Assembly: GCF_947242115.1 (NCBI RefSeq)
Contig: NC_074720.1
Coordinates: 32,278,645-32,342,644, forward strand
Length of the DNA stretch: 64,000 nucleotides
Source: Biomphalaria glabrata
Lineage: Eukaryota; Mollusca; Gastropoda; Planorbidae
Direction of reading: 5' to 3'
The notes under the pieces are model-generated. The model saw only the letters and a program-made list of their open reading frames with translations, made no database searches and had not been told where the DNA came from. This document shows positions 22,206 to 32,978 of this stretch, in pieces (the first letter of the stretch is position 1; each line of letters starts with the position of its first letter). The position numbers and the translations under genes were made by a program.

Positions 22206-23196
22206 ATGATTTTATTATCTTAATATTCTAAAATGACATTAATATAAAAATTGGACTGCTCTAGATTGAACTCTAATTTGAAACAAACATGCAAAGATCA
22301 ACCATTAAATGATTTCTGGTCAAGTATGTATTAAGAGTTCCGCAATACATTATAAATGAAGTAACAACAAATCATTTAGAATCTGGTTTGATTATTATTC
22401 TTGTTAATTTAAACAATAGGAACTAATCCAATCTAAAAATAATCAAAGTGTTGAGCTCAATGTTCCGAATGTGCAAAGTATTCCATTAGAGAAAAGGTTT
22501 GGGAAACACTGGTCTACGACAATGAATAATTTTTAACGTTGATTTGAGAATGATTGTGTGAAAATGACATGATTAAACGTTTTACCAGACAAACATACAG
22601 ATAGACAGACAGACAGAGAAAGTGATTTATGTAAAGCTTTGTAATAAAGCCTATACTTTCCCCCAACTAATGCCAGGCATCTACTGGAGTTTAGAGGAGC
22701 ACTAATGATCCGGAATTAAAAATCACAATCTTCCCCAGGATTCGAATCCAAAACTCCAATGCAGAAACCAGGTGCTTTATTACTCAGCCATAGAAATTCC
22801 TACATGTATAAAATACTAACATGTATATAGTATTTTCTCTGATATAAACTCTTATACAAAATGAATCCATTGAGAGACACTTTAGGACAGAGACTAAAAA
22901 CTAAAGCATTATTAAGAAACTTTTATACTGGGAAAAAAAAAGGGGGGGGGGGGAAACCAGAGTTTTCTCTGTGTGGCCACCAAGCTAGTTTTTTTTTTCT
23001 GAAAGATATACATAAACTGTCAAATTTCTAGAAAAATCGTTACAGCAAATCAATGTCTACCACACTGAACCCAAAAATATTTCAAAGCTAATATAAGAAA
23101 TTCTAAATAAAAAATATTTTATATTTCATTGATACATGACTTAAACCTACCCTCTCCACCCCATTGTCAATTTCACTAACACATAAACACACATAC

Positions 23197-23430
23197 ACAC
23201 ACTCCTAGTTTACTTTGATACTCCGTAAAGACAAACACACATACAGACACTCCTAGTTTACTTTGATACTCCGTAAACACAAACACACATACACACACAT
23301 TCCTAGTTTACTTTGATACTCCGTAAACACAAACACACATACACACACATTCCTAGTTTACTTTGATACTCCGTAAACACAAACACACATACACACACAT
23401 TCCTAGTTTACTTTGATACTCCGTAAACAA
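23197..23430. repeat. Tandem repeat, 48-50-bp unit, about five copies
   Basis: Units start at TCCTAGTTTA at 23203, 23251, 23301, 23351 and 23401. Each holds CTTTGATACTCCGTAAACAC and a CA-rich spacer. The matching place upstream of kinase A (6258-6285) has one unit, so the expansion is private to this orphan promoter. Confidence 0.95.
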
Positions 23431-23795
23431 ACAAATCATTCGCTTGAACAACAAAGAAATCAACATGATAGAGACACGGCGTAGACTATCGCGGTGTCAA
23501 GAGGAGCCGAACAATAGCTTCATTAGTTGCAGCGCGTCAAAGCGCTATCGACTCGGCCACTCCTATTGCGGTCATTCTTGTCCAGCCTAAATAAAAACGT
23601 GTCAGCTGACATTAAGTAAACATTAACTGTCCACTTCAAACAATAGATTCACTTAAATTCCTTACTGCTCAAAAAAGTTAAGAATTGAAAGCATGTTCAA
23701 CCGCATCGACAACTTTCTGTCAAAAAATCACATGACAAAGAAAAGGCCCCAAATTATTGAGAGGAGGGAAGCTTCATTAGCAAATAAATTAAACG
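23430..23795 (+). promoter_or_regulatory. Orphan P-type promoter (no kinase downstream)
   Basis: All modules of the kinase A promoter are present with little divergence, including TCACATGAC at 23728-23736. The GGAGGAGCTT element reads GGAGGGAAGCTT here. No kinase exon lies within 10 kb on this strand: the next sequence is repeat Z and then inverted block X3. Confidence 0.7.
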
Positions 23796-23799
23796 GTTT

Positions 23800-23965
23800 G
23801 CTATTAGAAAATCAAAAGTAGCCGTTGCCCCAAAACATTTCAAGCCGCATCGCATGGTGAAATAATATTTTTCATTTTTATTGTAGTTTTCGAGATCTAA
23901 GTGTGACAGACGGACATACTGACATTTTGCATGAACCTAATAGCGGTTTATTACCTTACGGGAGC
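23800..23965. repeat. Dispersed repeat Z fragment, copy 3
   Basis: GAGATCTAAG, GACAGACGG, CCTAATAGCGGTTTATTACC and GGGAGCCGC in the family order. It marks the breakpoint where homology to kinase A ends. Confidence 0.55.
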
Positions 23966-24099
23966 CGCAAAATAAAATAAACTTTTATTTTTACGACTGT
24001 AAATAATAGATTTACTCTTTAAAAAAAGAAAACAAAAAAAATCAAATTATATAACATTTTTTTTTTTTATTTTGTAATTAATTATTTTGACTTACATCG

Positions 24100-25230
24100 A
24101 AAAAGCGAAATAACGTTTACATTCTTGGAAAATATAGTTGTAAGTGCGGAGTTCCTTCCCTTAGATAACCCTTTTTTTATTTTCTTATTTTGCTTATTTT
24201 AATTTATTTTTAAACATTGTCACATAGTATTTGTCAAATCAATCTCTTGATGCACTGGACAATTCTAAGTTACAGTTTGAAGTGGACACTATTGATAAAC
24301 ATTGAAAGCGCTGAGCCGACATATTTTTGTTTAGGCTTGTCAAGAATGTGGACGTAATGCATTTAATGAAGCTATTGATTAATTGCACTGGATACCATGA
24401 ATGTCAACGCGGGTCTCTAACAAATAGATGTTTTTGTCGGTGTAGATGTTTGTCTGTTTAAATTATGGCACGTCAAAAAAAGAACCTAAAGAAAATATGT
24501 GTGTTTGAGTTTGCGTTTTTGTGTGAGGGTTTTAGATTTATGACTAGGAAAGACTGCCACGTTCTTAGTGTTTTAACTTAAAAAAAAAATACATATGATT
24601 TAAAAATGTTTTTTTTTTAAATTAAATGTTTTGGTGCTTCCAATTTTCTACAAGCTTTCAGTCTCTTTGTATCCTGTTTAATGCTAAATAAAAAAAAAAG
24701 GATAATAATGTCATAAGGTTATTTAGTGTGGACATATTCTACTACACCGAAGTAAATTTTTCTTTAAATTCTTACAAACTAAGCATAAAAAAAACAGCTA
24801 GTTAGACAACTGATTAAATAGCTGTAGCAAACTATTTCTCCTAAAGTATATAATACATAATACACAATATTATTTATATTACAATTCAGAACTCAGAATA
24901 GTATTTTTTTTCAGAACCTCTGGTCCATGAATATAATTATAACAATTGTTATTGTAAATATTATCCTGGATATATGATTAACAGCTTATCTTTTTGCATG
25001 ACAGATAGCTAACTATGTTGTCGTATAACCAGTAAAACTACAATTACAATTGTCCGCTACCCAATAATAATCAAGAAAGCGAAGGTATAAATATATTACA
25101 TGTATATAAAACTAGAGTACAAGCTTTACTTTTTGAAATATGTGTCCGGGAGGGGTGTATGACATTCTAACCACGTTTTAATTTGTTATATATTTTAGTT
25201 TCTCCTTAAGTATTATTTGACATTCATTCA
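24100..25230 (-). repeat. Duplicated intergenic block X3, inverted
   Basis: Reverse complement matches X2 from about 19090 to 20260 throughout, including a relic P-type promoter (24270-24430 on the minus strand). At ~25230 it joins a Q-type promoter directly; the kinase that should lie between is missing. Confidence 0.75.
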
Positions 25231-25435
25231 ATTAAGAATCTGTTGCTACACAAGTCGGACTACATTAGCGATTTAAGTGTTGAGTTTCTCTGATAAGAAT
25301 TTCAACAATCTTTTTGTTTTTTTCTATTCGAATTAGTGAACAGCCGCAGTGGACAACTTCACGGTCAGCTGAGGAAAGAGCAGGGGATTGCGGGGAACAA
25401 AGCTGAATGAAGTAGATGTTTGTGTAGTTATTATG
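25230..25435 (-). promoter_or_regulatory. Relic Q-type promoter, inverted, gene deleted
   Basis: Reverse complement of the B upstream stretch 15740-15945: AGCTTTGTTCCCCGCAATCC, CTGCTCTTTCCTCAGCTGAC, AAAAGATTGTTGAAATTC and CTTATCAGAGAAACTC. Homology stops before the TGACGTA element and before any exon. Confidence 0.7.
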
Positions 25436-26204
25436 TTATAGAAAGAGGAAGTAGGAATGACTAAATTGACTTTTAGTCAGTATTATCTTTTGGTCACCGG
25501 AGAACAGTAGTAACTTTGAGTGGAATAGAGTCGTCTCTGGGAATAGAGACAGAACATGTATTTCTAATAATTTTTCTTCTGTACTTTAAGTTGGAGGCAT
25601 ATTATTTAAGATTATTGTTACCCGCTGTGATGCGGACGTATTCTAGTAGTGAAGATTTGTTATAAAGTTTTGTATATTTGATACCGCTGTTATACGATGT
25701 AGTTATATTGCAATTGGATATTTTGGCGAAACGACTAGAAGACCAGTATATTTTATTATTGAATAAGCTTCATATTTGTCTGCTGAAGATAGACTCAAGT
25801 TCTTGTATACTTTTCGTGTCTGTTACGTGTTAAGTGGACACACGAACCCAGTATTCTTCAACATTACACACATTGACCACAACATCACTCTTTACATTCT
25901 GATGTAAGTGCAAGATACAAGTGCAATATTTACATCGGTCACACAACCAACTCTTTACACGCAGTCACCCATTTGCCCTTCAAAACTTTATTGAAAGTAA
26001 AAACCCTGCCAGCTGCCATTGTCAGCCAAAGTCTAAGTTAGTCAAAGTCAAGGAGGCATGGATTTGAGATTTTTTTGAAAAGAAATGCTCGAGACTTGTT
26101 AAACAAACAAAATTGATAATCAGAGGTAAGCTGCATTGGCTGGTAATTATCCTTAAGACATGAAGAATTACAATTAAAAGTGTTTAATTACAACAACTTA
26201 ATAG
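25436..26204. other. No recognisable gene
   Basis: By position this interval should correspond to 15300-15735 upstream of B, but most of it is unmatched and is probably inserted sequence. No open frame of note. Confidence 0.35.
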
Positions 26205-26320
26205 AAGTGGCTTAGTTGATAGCGCACAGAGCTACAATAACCAAAAACCGAAGCTATTGTTCAGTTGCACTGGACACTGATTGTTAACACCGGATTTCTA
26301 TTAACAAGCACCATCTCTTT
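26205..26320 (-). promoter_or_regulatory. Relic P-type promoter fragment
   Basis: It matches 30965-31065: a GTGGCTTAGTTGATAGCGC block, CGAAGCTATTGTTCAGTTGC, ACTGGACACTG and ACACCGGATTTCTATTA. Both sides of the module are lost. Confidence 0.5.
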
Positions 26321-26895
26321 GATAAGAGGAATTTCTTTTATATATGTTCGTAGAGAATTAAAAGGACACCCAAACAGTTCTCTTACTGTTCAGCAGGAAT
26401 GAGAGTTGAGTGTTAAGAGAATTCAGGTAATTGACTATTCAGCATATGAAATAAATAGAGAATAAGATTTGATCAAAAAAAAATTTGTAGTCTTTTTAGG
26501 GGTCAAAATGTTCTACTAACTGTTCTTTATATTTGCTTTGTAATTATGAGATTTTGATAAAAGCAACCATTCAAGTTGTGTATTTTTTGAGGTCAAGGAA
26601 ACCGGCTTCAATATTTTAAAAATTTATTTTTAAAAATATTTAAAAAAAAATAGATATAGACTAGATCGAAAAAAAGTTTGAATATTCACAAATACTACAG
26701 ACAACATTGAAAGGGAAATCCTAAAATTATGAGATCCTTAAAATTCTAAGGGATATAACTGTTTATTTTTATATTGTCTCCATCAGTAAATTGTTTCCCT
26801 TAAACTCAATTCCGTCTTGATCCTTCAATCTATACATTTGAGATTTCAAATGACTAACTACGGAGATCTGTGGCCTGCAAAAGTACCAACAACCT

Positions 26896-27000
26896 ATACT
26901 GTACCCGACTAATGTACCCGACTAATGTACCCGACTAATAATGTACCCGACTAATGTACCCGACTAATGTACCCGACTAATGTACACAACTAATGTACCC
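26896..27000. repeat. Minisatellite, 13-bp unit TGTACCCGACTAA
   Basis: Seven to eight units, one with a 3-base insertion. It abuts a SINE S1 copy whose own CCCAACTAATGTCAGGTACC block resembles the unit, so it may have grown from the SINE. Confidence 0.9.
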
Positions 27001-27290
27001 ATAGAGCTGGATGGACTGAAAGGTGTTGTAAACGAGATACAATGTCCTTGTCTTCACCGAGATATGAACCCAAGTCCACACGTTCCGAAAGCCAAGCGCT
27101 TTCTCACTTAACCACAAATGCCACTGATATTAAGATTAATACATCCTAGTCCAAACCTGTAGCATCTCGGCGGCGGGAAGGTTTCAAACCCGGGACCATC
27201 GACACGACAGTCCATATCGTGTACAAAGTAACAAAAGCAACCCTACTGTTCTTTCGGTTTCTTGGTTAGATGATGTAGACTTATCTGTTT
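27000..27290 (-). mobile_element. SINE fragments (S1 and a second tRNA-like unit)
   Basis: 27000-27125 is the right half of an S1 copy (AGAGCTGGATGGACTGA, ATGAACCCAAG, GCCAAGCGCTTTCTCACTTA). 27165-27290 carries a minus-strand B-box-like GGTTTGAAACC with CCCGGGACCATCGAC, typical of another tRNA-derived unit. Confidence 0.5.
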
Positions 27291-27299
27291 CTATGGCTA

Positions 27300-28040
27300 A
27301 TTTTTAACTATGGTGTAAGGTGGACAGCACAGCAATCAGCAATCAAAACCTTTTATTTTTCTCAACTAGATCTAATGTCAAGTGGACAGAAATATAACGA
27401 CAGAAGAGTAGTAGACACTCTCGTCTATGTATAACTGGAGGACAATGTAGTCCTTTGTTGCATTGGGTCAAAACATTTAATTTCACATACTGTAAAAATC
27501 TGTAAAATACAAAAAAAAAAATTGGTTTCGCAAATATTTATTTACAAGTTTTACAATAAATGTAAATAACCTACAAGGCATGAGTTCGTATCTGAGCTAA
27601 TGCTAACCGAAGTACAAGCGAGGCTGATAACTTGTAAGACAACGCAGGTTTTAAACAGTTCTGTTGTTTAATAGAACAATATTACCAAAAAACAACAACA
27701 AAAAACATAAAAAAACATGATATCTTTTTTTTTTTTTACATAAAACAAATAGATGTGCAAATTGATTTTTTTTTCAATGATTTCTACTAATATTTATAAA
27801 TTGTATTGCTATGTTTTCATTTCCATTTTGAATCCGGAAAGTTACTTTTGCTAACAACAATCTACAAAAGTGTTATTTGTATATGATTTGAAGCGAAATA
27901 CTCTGTGCATAACTGAACCAGAGCTGACACCAAGTTATAAATATTGCATTCTGCAAAATTGTTTTTTTACAAAGCTTAGAAAACCTAAATACTTATGTTT
28001 GTCTGTCACTCTATCAAGATTCGTAACAAAAATAAATAAC
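27300..28040. other. No recognisable gene
   Basis: AT-rich. The 68-codon frame at 27870-28076 shows no paralog or motif. Confidence 0.4.
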
Positions 28041-28560
28041 ATGTTTTTACAACTTTGCACAATTATTCATTGTTAATGACAACATATAAATCAATCAGAA
28101 AATAAATTAATTAGTTAATTAATTAGAGGCAATGAATCGTTTTACATAGAAAAGGGGAATAAATCTTTCAGTATTGAGAGCAACAGCAGTATTTCAACGA
28201 CTCTTTCCCTTAAATACTCATTTTATTTACGTATATTTTTAAAAATATTCTTTTTTAACATATTGACAGTTACAAAGTCGTTTCTGTGCTACTGTTAAAA
28301 TTTGCAAACGTTACACGATCGTTTTATTACCTGCGAAATATTAAACCATACTTTCAGCTTCAACACAATAGCAGACTGATCATATTCTAAACAACGCATG
28401 GTTTTAATTGCATTCTTGCTTTTTTAAAAAGCGCAATGTCTCAATAACGAAACACTTTTGTTATTAATGCAGCATACATAGAGATTTTCATCCTCAGTGC
28501 CGAAAAAAAATAAGAGTCAAGTTTTAAAAAATGCAAATTTTGATAAGCTGAAAATTGTTA
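28040..28560 (-). repeat. Right arm of an inverted duplication (partner 14750-15300)
   Basis: Reverse complement of the upstream flank of kinase B. Together with 25230-25435 it shows that a whole B-type locus was once present here in reverse orientation. Confidence 0.75.
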
Positions 28561-28689
28561 AAAAAAAATTTTCCTAATATTTATTTTTTTGTATTTTTTT
28601 TCTAAAGAATTAGACATGGTAATGAACAGTTAATGCACAACAAAATCAAAAAATCATAGACAACACTTAAAAAGCTCTTACAAGGAAGC

Positions 28690-29150
28690 CTAGTGAATAG
28701 GTTCTTCGGGTGACACATTCAGCAAATATATCACACCAAAAGCTAGAGAAATAACTTATAGACTCATCTTTGGGATGACCACTATAGTTAAAAAATGGGC
28801 AAATGTCCAGGAATGTAAATTATGTCATCTTGAAAATGCTGATAACGAGAAGCATATGTATTTGGAATGTCCATTATTCCTTAAAGTTAGAAATACTGTA
28901 AGAGACTTGTTAGAAGCTAACTGGGGCAACTATATGAATCTAAACTTGTCTATTGTTTTAAACAAGTTGTCAAAACTGAAAAATAAAATGGTTAATAATT
29001 TCAATTTAATTTTATGTTTCCGAACTTCGGAAACTTGTTTAGATTAGCCGGCTTAGAGCTTTACATAATAATAAGGTGTTTGATTATAATTACTTAGAAT
29101 TGACATTTATGACACTCATGGATTTTAGGGTAGAGAATTATTTAGTTTGA
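28690..29150 (+). mobile_element. LINE fragment (RT ORF C-terminus with CCHC-like finger)
   Basis: The frame 28775-29041 reads CKLCHLENADNEKHMYLEC, a CxxC-x9-H-x5-C finger typical of the C-terminal end of non-LTR retrotransposon ORF2, preceded by KKWANVQ. Further codons continue in another frame to about 29150. No RT core is present, and the clade is not fixed. Confidence 0.7.
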
Positions 29151-29574
29151 TTTTTAAATGGTTGTACAATACTCAAGCAGTTTTCCAGAAATGGGTTTGG
29201 TGATATTTGATTTTGTGTTTTTTGTTTTAAAATAGATGAAAAGAAATGTGTGTTTATTTGTGTTTATATATGTATGCAAAGTGTGTTTGTGTAAAAATGT
29301 GTAAGCGTGCAAAGATTTAAATAAGATTGTAAGTATAACAGAATGTCTGAGCCATTTATTGTATAAACCACTGAGAGTTTCTGTGTATGTTTGACAATGT
29401 ATATATGGCAATGTTTATGTATGTCTTTTTGCCAGTGTGAGAAAGAAAGTGTGACATATTTCTAAATTTCTATCTAGTAACAATAAATAGTTTCTTTTGG
29501 TACAGAAAATTACATATTTATAGTATACAATGTGTAGAAATAGCTATCATCACAAAATTTTTTTTAACTGAGGG

Positions 29575-30560
29575 ACTTTAGCAAACAAATATCTGTAGTC
29601 ATTTTTTCTTTTACTATAAATCTCTTCTTGTTAAAATTTAAAATCTTTGTTACAGATTTGTCAAAGAAAATTGTTATTCGCTACTTAAACAAAATCACTT
29701 TCGATGTTTTTACTCACCTGTCGATATCTGGAACTTGGAATGTTTGTGAAACTATCGTAAGTAGTGGCTCCTTGGGCTTCAGGTCTATAACATCTACCCT
29801 GTATAGCATGCACCAGTAGACTACTCCAAGTGAGTACATGTCACACTACAATAACAACAACAAAAAAAAAACATTATTGTATTTATGTAATACTAACTAA
29901 AAGGTTTTAATTTTATTAAATATTTCGATGATTATTTTGCAACTATATACACTATTAGTCAATCTAAGTTTGTGTTTTTATATATTTAAACAGCTAGAAA
30001 ATAAACTTAGTTCCATATTTTTGTATTTTAATATCCTTTTTATTTAAATGTTCAACTTCCCCCCTCTCTATATCGCTATGAGTATGTGTATGTGCTTTAC
30101 GGCATATGAGATGTTCAGATCTTATGAATTGATTGTGTCATAAACAACGCTTTGAAACAATATAGTGAAGATATTTTATATAGACATTTAGATTGGACAA
30201 TGCTCTCTTTGGTTTCAGTACCTAAACATTAGCTTATTAAAGTGAGATTGTCTTTTCATGTTTAAGAATGGTATAGAATGCTAGTTGGTTTAATCATTCA
30301 AACTATTTAAGATTTTGGCTTAAGGGTTGATTAAATGTACCCTGCCAGTAGTCCAACTTCTGTAAAGAAATTCCTTTCTGTGTATCAAGTTTGTAACACA
30401 TTTTTACAGCCCACATTCTGTTGAGATCGAGTCTTTTGTGAACTTGTACAACTTTGGTAGGATAACGATCCTTTATGACTTTCTCAATCTGCATATCATA
30501 GACTTCACAGATACTATTCAATTTTTAAGAATTTTCCTTTACTGGTCAACATTGTGAATA
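29575..30560 (-). pseudogene. Kinase E: dead P-type kinase copy
   Basis: The N-terminal part of exon 1 (30516-30340) is about 70 codons, closest to kinase A, and stops being homologous just after FLTEVGLL. The alphaC Glu onward, HRD, DFG and the exon 1 donor are all gone. Its start is also broken: a stop follows the usual ATG by ten codons near 30525. Exon 2 (29845-29718) is intact with good splice sites and reads CDMYSLGVVYWCM to DIDR. Exon 3 and most of exon 4 are deleted, leaving only an acceptor-like remnant near 29615. Intron 1 keeps patches matching the intron of A (30110-30250). It is the minus-strand partner of kinase C in a head-to-head pair. Confidence 0.85.
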
Positions 30561-30719
30561 GAAACAGAGTCGAAGTAAATAGAAATATAGAATGAACTAG
30601 ATCTGTTTTAATTAAACACAAGTTGTAAATATTGAGGGAAGAAATGATTTGAACACAAGCTGATCACAGGATGAGATTTTCAGATGTAACACAAGTGTCT
30701 CAAGAAGCTGAATATTTCA

Positions 30720-31200
30720 AGTAATAAATATTTCCTTCTGATTTATTAGCTAATGAAGCTCCCCCCCCCCTCAATAATTTTGCGCCTTTTTTTTGTCATG
30801 TGATTTGTGTCAGAAAGTTGCCGATGCGGTGGAACATGCTTTCATCTCTGAACTTTTTTGCGCAGGAATTGAAGTGAATCTATTGTTTGTAGTGGACAGT
30901 ATATGTTTACTTAAGGACAGCTGACACGTTTTTATTTAGGCTGGACAAGAATGGCCGCAATAGGAGTGGCCGAGCCGATAGCGCTTTGACGCCCTACAAC
31001 TAATGAAGCTATTGTTCGGCTCCTCTGGACACTGTGATAGTCTATGCCGGGACTCTATTATATTAATGTCTTTGTTGTTCAAGCGAATGATTTGTTTGTT
31101 TACGGAGTATTGAAGTAAACTAAAAGTAAACAATTTGTGAGTTTGTGTGTCTGCGGGAAAGAGTAAAATTTGACTGGGAGGTGGAGGGGTGGTCTAAGTA
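30720..31200 (-). promoter_or_regulatory. P-type promoter of pseudogene E
   Basis: Still well conserved: AAGCTCCCC core near 30757, GTCATGTGA (M-box on the minus strand) at 30795-30803, GGCCGAGCCGATAGCG, TTGTTCGGCTCCTCTGGACA and AAGCGAATGATTTG. It faces away from the promoter of kinase C about 1.25 kb to the right. Confidence 0.65.
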
Positions 31201-32434
31201 ACGTATGAATGAAAGTTTTGTTTTATTAAATATTGGAATTCCATATATTAGTTTTAAAACTTGTCTTTTTTTTTTGGAGGGTGGTAGACATTGATCTCCT
31301 AAACTGCTAAGATTTTCCTAGAAATTTGACAATTTATGTATATTTTTTTAGAAAAAAAATACAAACTTATCGACCTTACAGAGAAAACATTAGTTTTACT
31401 TCTACAATTTATCAAAATTAAATTATCTCGAAAGTAGAAATGAGCTTACAAAAGTGTTTTAACAAATATACGTATTACCGTAGCAGAGGATATTCATGTT
31501 ATTAATGAGGGCGGCATTTTAAAGCGAAGGTTGAACTCTCTAGCCATAGTCAAGTTCATAGGAAATGAGAAATGTGCTCGTCTTCGTCTACGAAGGAGGA
31601 TATATATATATATATCTATATATATATACATATATAATGTTTTATACAATGTTTTATTACTTATAAAATATATTAGACTTTAAAAAAAAATGTATGTCAA
31701 TAAGTTATGAGGGGTTTGATATTTGGAGTTTTTTGCACATCAGCACACTTTAGGCCATGTCGTGCCAGTAATTCTTCTAGTAATACTTTCCCTTCATTCC
31801 ACAAAGCTAAAGTTTATTTAGTTAAGTCATTAAAAGAAGGTCTATTCCCAGTTAGTAATGGGTAATTAAAAAGTAATATTTTAATAAAAATCTTTTGTAA
31901 ATATTTTATGTTCGGTTAAAATAAAACTGATAACCAATAATTACTAAGTCAAAGTTTTTTTTCAATATCACACAATTCCATACGTTAGTAAAAAAAAAAA
32001 GTACAATGATTGACAATTTTAGTCGTTATGACTACTTTACAGAGACCTATTTTCAGATGGTGATTTTAGTTATAAATGTCAAACATTATAAACCAATTCA
32101 CCACGGTACCATAACTCAAAATCCTCTTGGCTGCGTTGGGGCAAGTAATGGTTTAATATTAAAGTCTCACCTAAAACAAATAAAAATCAAAGCAAATAAT
32201 TAATCACAAAATTCCTTTCATTTCGATGGAAGTTTGAACCCCAAGAACCCCCAACTGGCTACGCCCATGCTGCCCAATACTATCTTGGTGTTCTTTTAAA
32301 TGACATATTTGTAAAATTCTTTAATCTTGTCCATCCATGTTCATCAACCTAGAAATGTATTTGGATAAGGGGAGGTGGACATTTTTGATAAGCTTTCTCA
32401 ATTCTTACATAAACATCTGATTTTGTCCTGTTTT
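31201..32434. other. Spacer of the E-C head-to-head pair
   Basis: Parts (31400-31590) match the F-D spacer at 49680-49840, proving the two pairs are one duplication. A (TA)n run lies at 31599-31640. The 65-codon frame at 32006-32203 has no equivalent in the F-D spacer and is not called. Confidence 0.6.
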
Positions 32435-32800
32435 GTTCCCCGCAATCCCCTGCTCTTTTCTCCGACTGATCTAGACGGTGTCCACTGCAGCTGGTCACTT
32501 AGTCGTCTAGAGAAAACAAAAGATTGTTGACATTCTCGGCCCTTCATTCATTAATGTGGTCGTCCTTGCATAGCAACAAATTATGACAGCATTCCATACC
32601 TTGGTCGTCTTCTGACGTATGTACCTCCGAACAATGGCGTCACCGAGTGTCATTCACTGGTCAAAAACTTCAAAGACAACGAGGATGGTCCGGCGCACCT
32701 TTAGCTTTCGGCCAATCACTGGTCATTAAATTATACAATCACAGCTTAAGAATTGTGGGAGGAGCTTACTCAGCTATAAAAATCAATGAAATAAATTAAC
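32435..32800 (+). promoter_or_regulatory. Q-type promoter of kinase C
   Basis: CGCAATCCCCTGCTCTTTTC, GAGAAAACAAAAGATTGTTG, TGACGTA at 32613-32619, CGAACAATGGCGTC, a CCAAT box in CGGCCAATCACTGG near 32710, GGAGGAGCTT at 32758-32767 and a canonical TATAAAA at 32775-32781. The TATA box lies some 200 bases upstream of the ATG; a start site near 32810 is inferred. Confidence 0.75.
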
Positions 32801-32978
32801 TCTATCAGATTTAACGCTATATTCTGTTACTTCAACTTTGAGATCTCTCTTTGTGAAATACAAGTGTTGGACTTATTATATTTGTGTTTTATTTTTTGAG
32901 GGACTTTGTGTTTTCGTATTGCAAGGTTTAATTCATCATTAATTGTCATCTAGCTGTGTTCTCCAATTCTATTTTAAA

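Larger units (their letters stand above)
20836..22511. mobile_element. Non-autonomous hAT element with 15-bp TIRs and 8-bp TSD, nested
   Basis: The left end CAGTGTTTCCCAAAC at 20836 and its exact reverse complement ending at 22511 are flanked by GTCAACGA (20828-20835) and GTCTACGA (22512-22519), an 8-bp target duplication with one mismatch. TIR start and TSD length are those of hAT elements. Inside are a LINE fragment, a second hAT MITE (21628-22055) and a Z-repeat fragment. No transposase frame is seen. A diverged left end is shared by X1 near 1337, so insertion predates the block duplication. Confidence 0.75.
22650..23795 (+). repeat. Duplicate of the upstream region of kinase A (5593-6620), without the gene
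   Basis: In order it holds the truncated SINE S1, a short ACATGTATA repeat, the AT-rich stretch, and the whole P-type promoter up to AATAAATTAAA at ~23795. There homology to A stops and a Z-repeat fragment begins. A G-tract at 22952-22964 is private to this copy. Confidence 0.8.
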
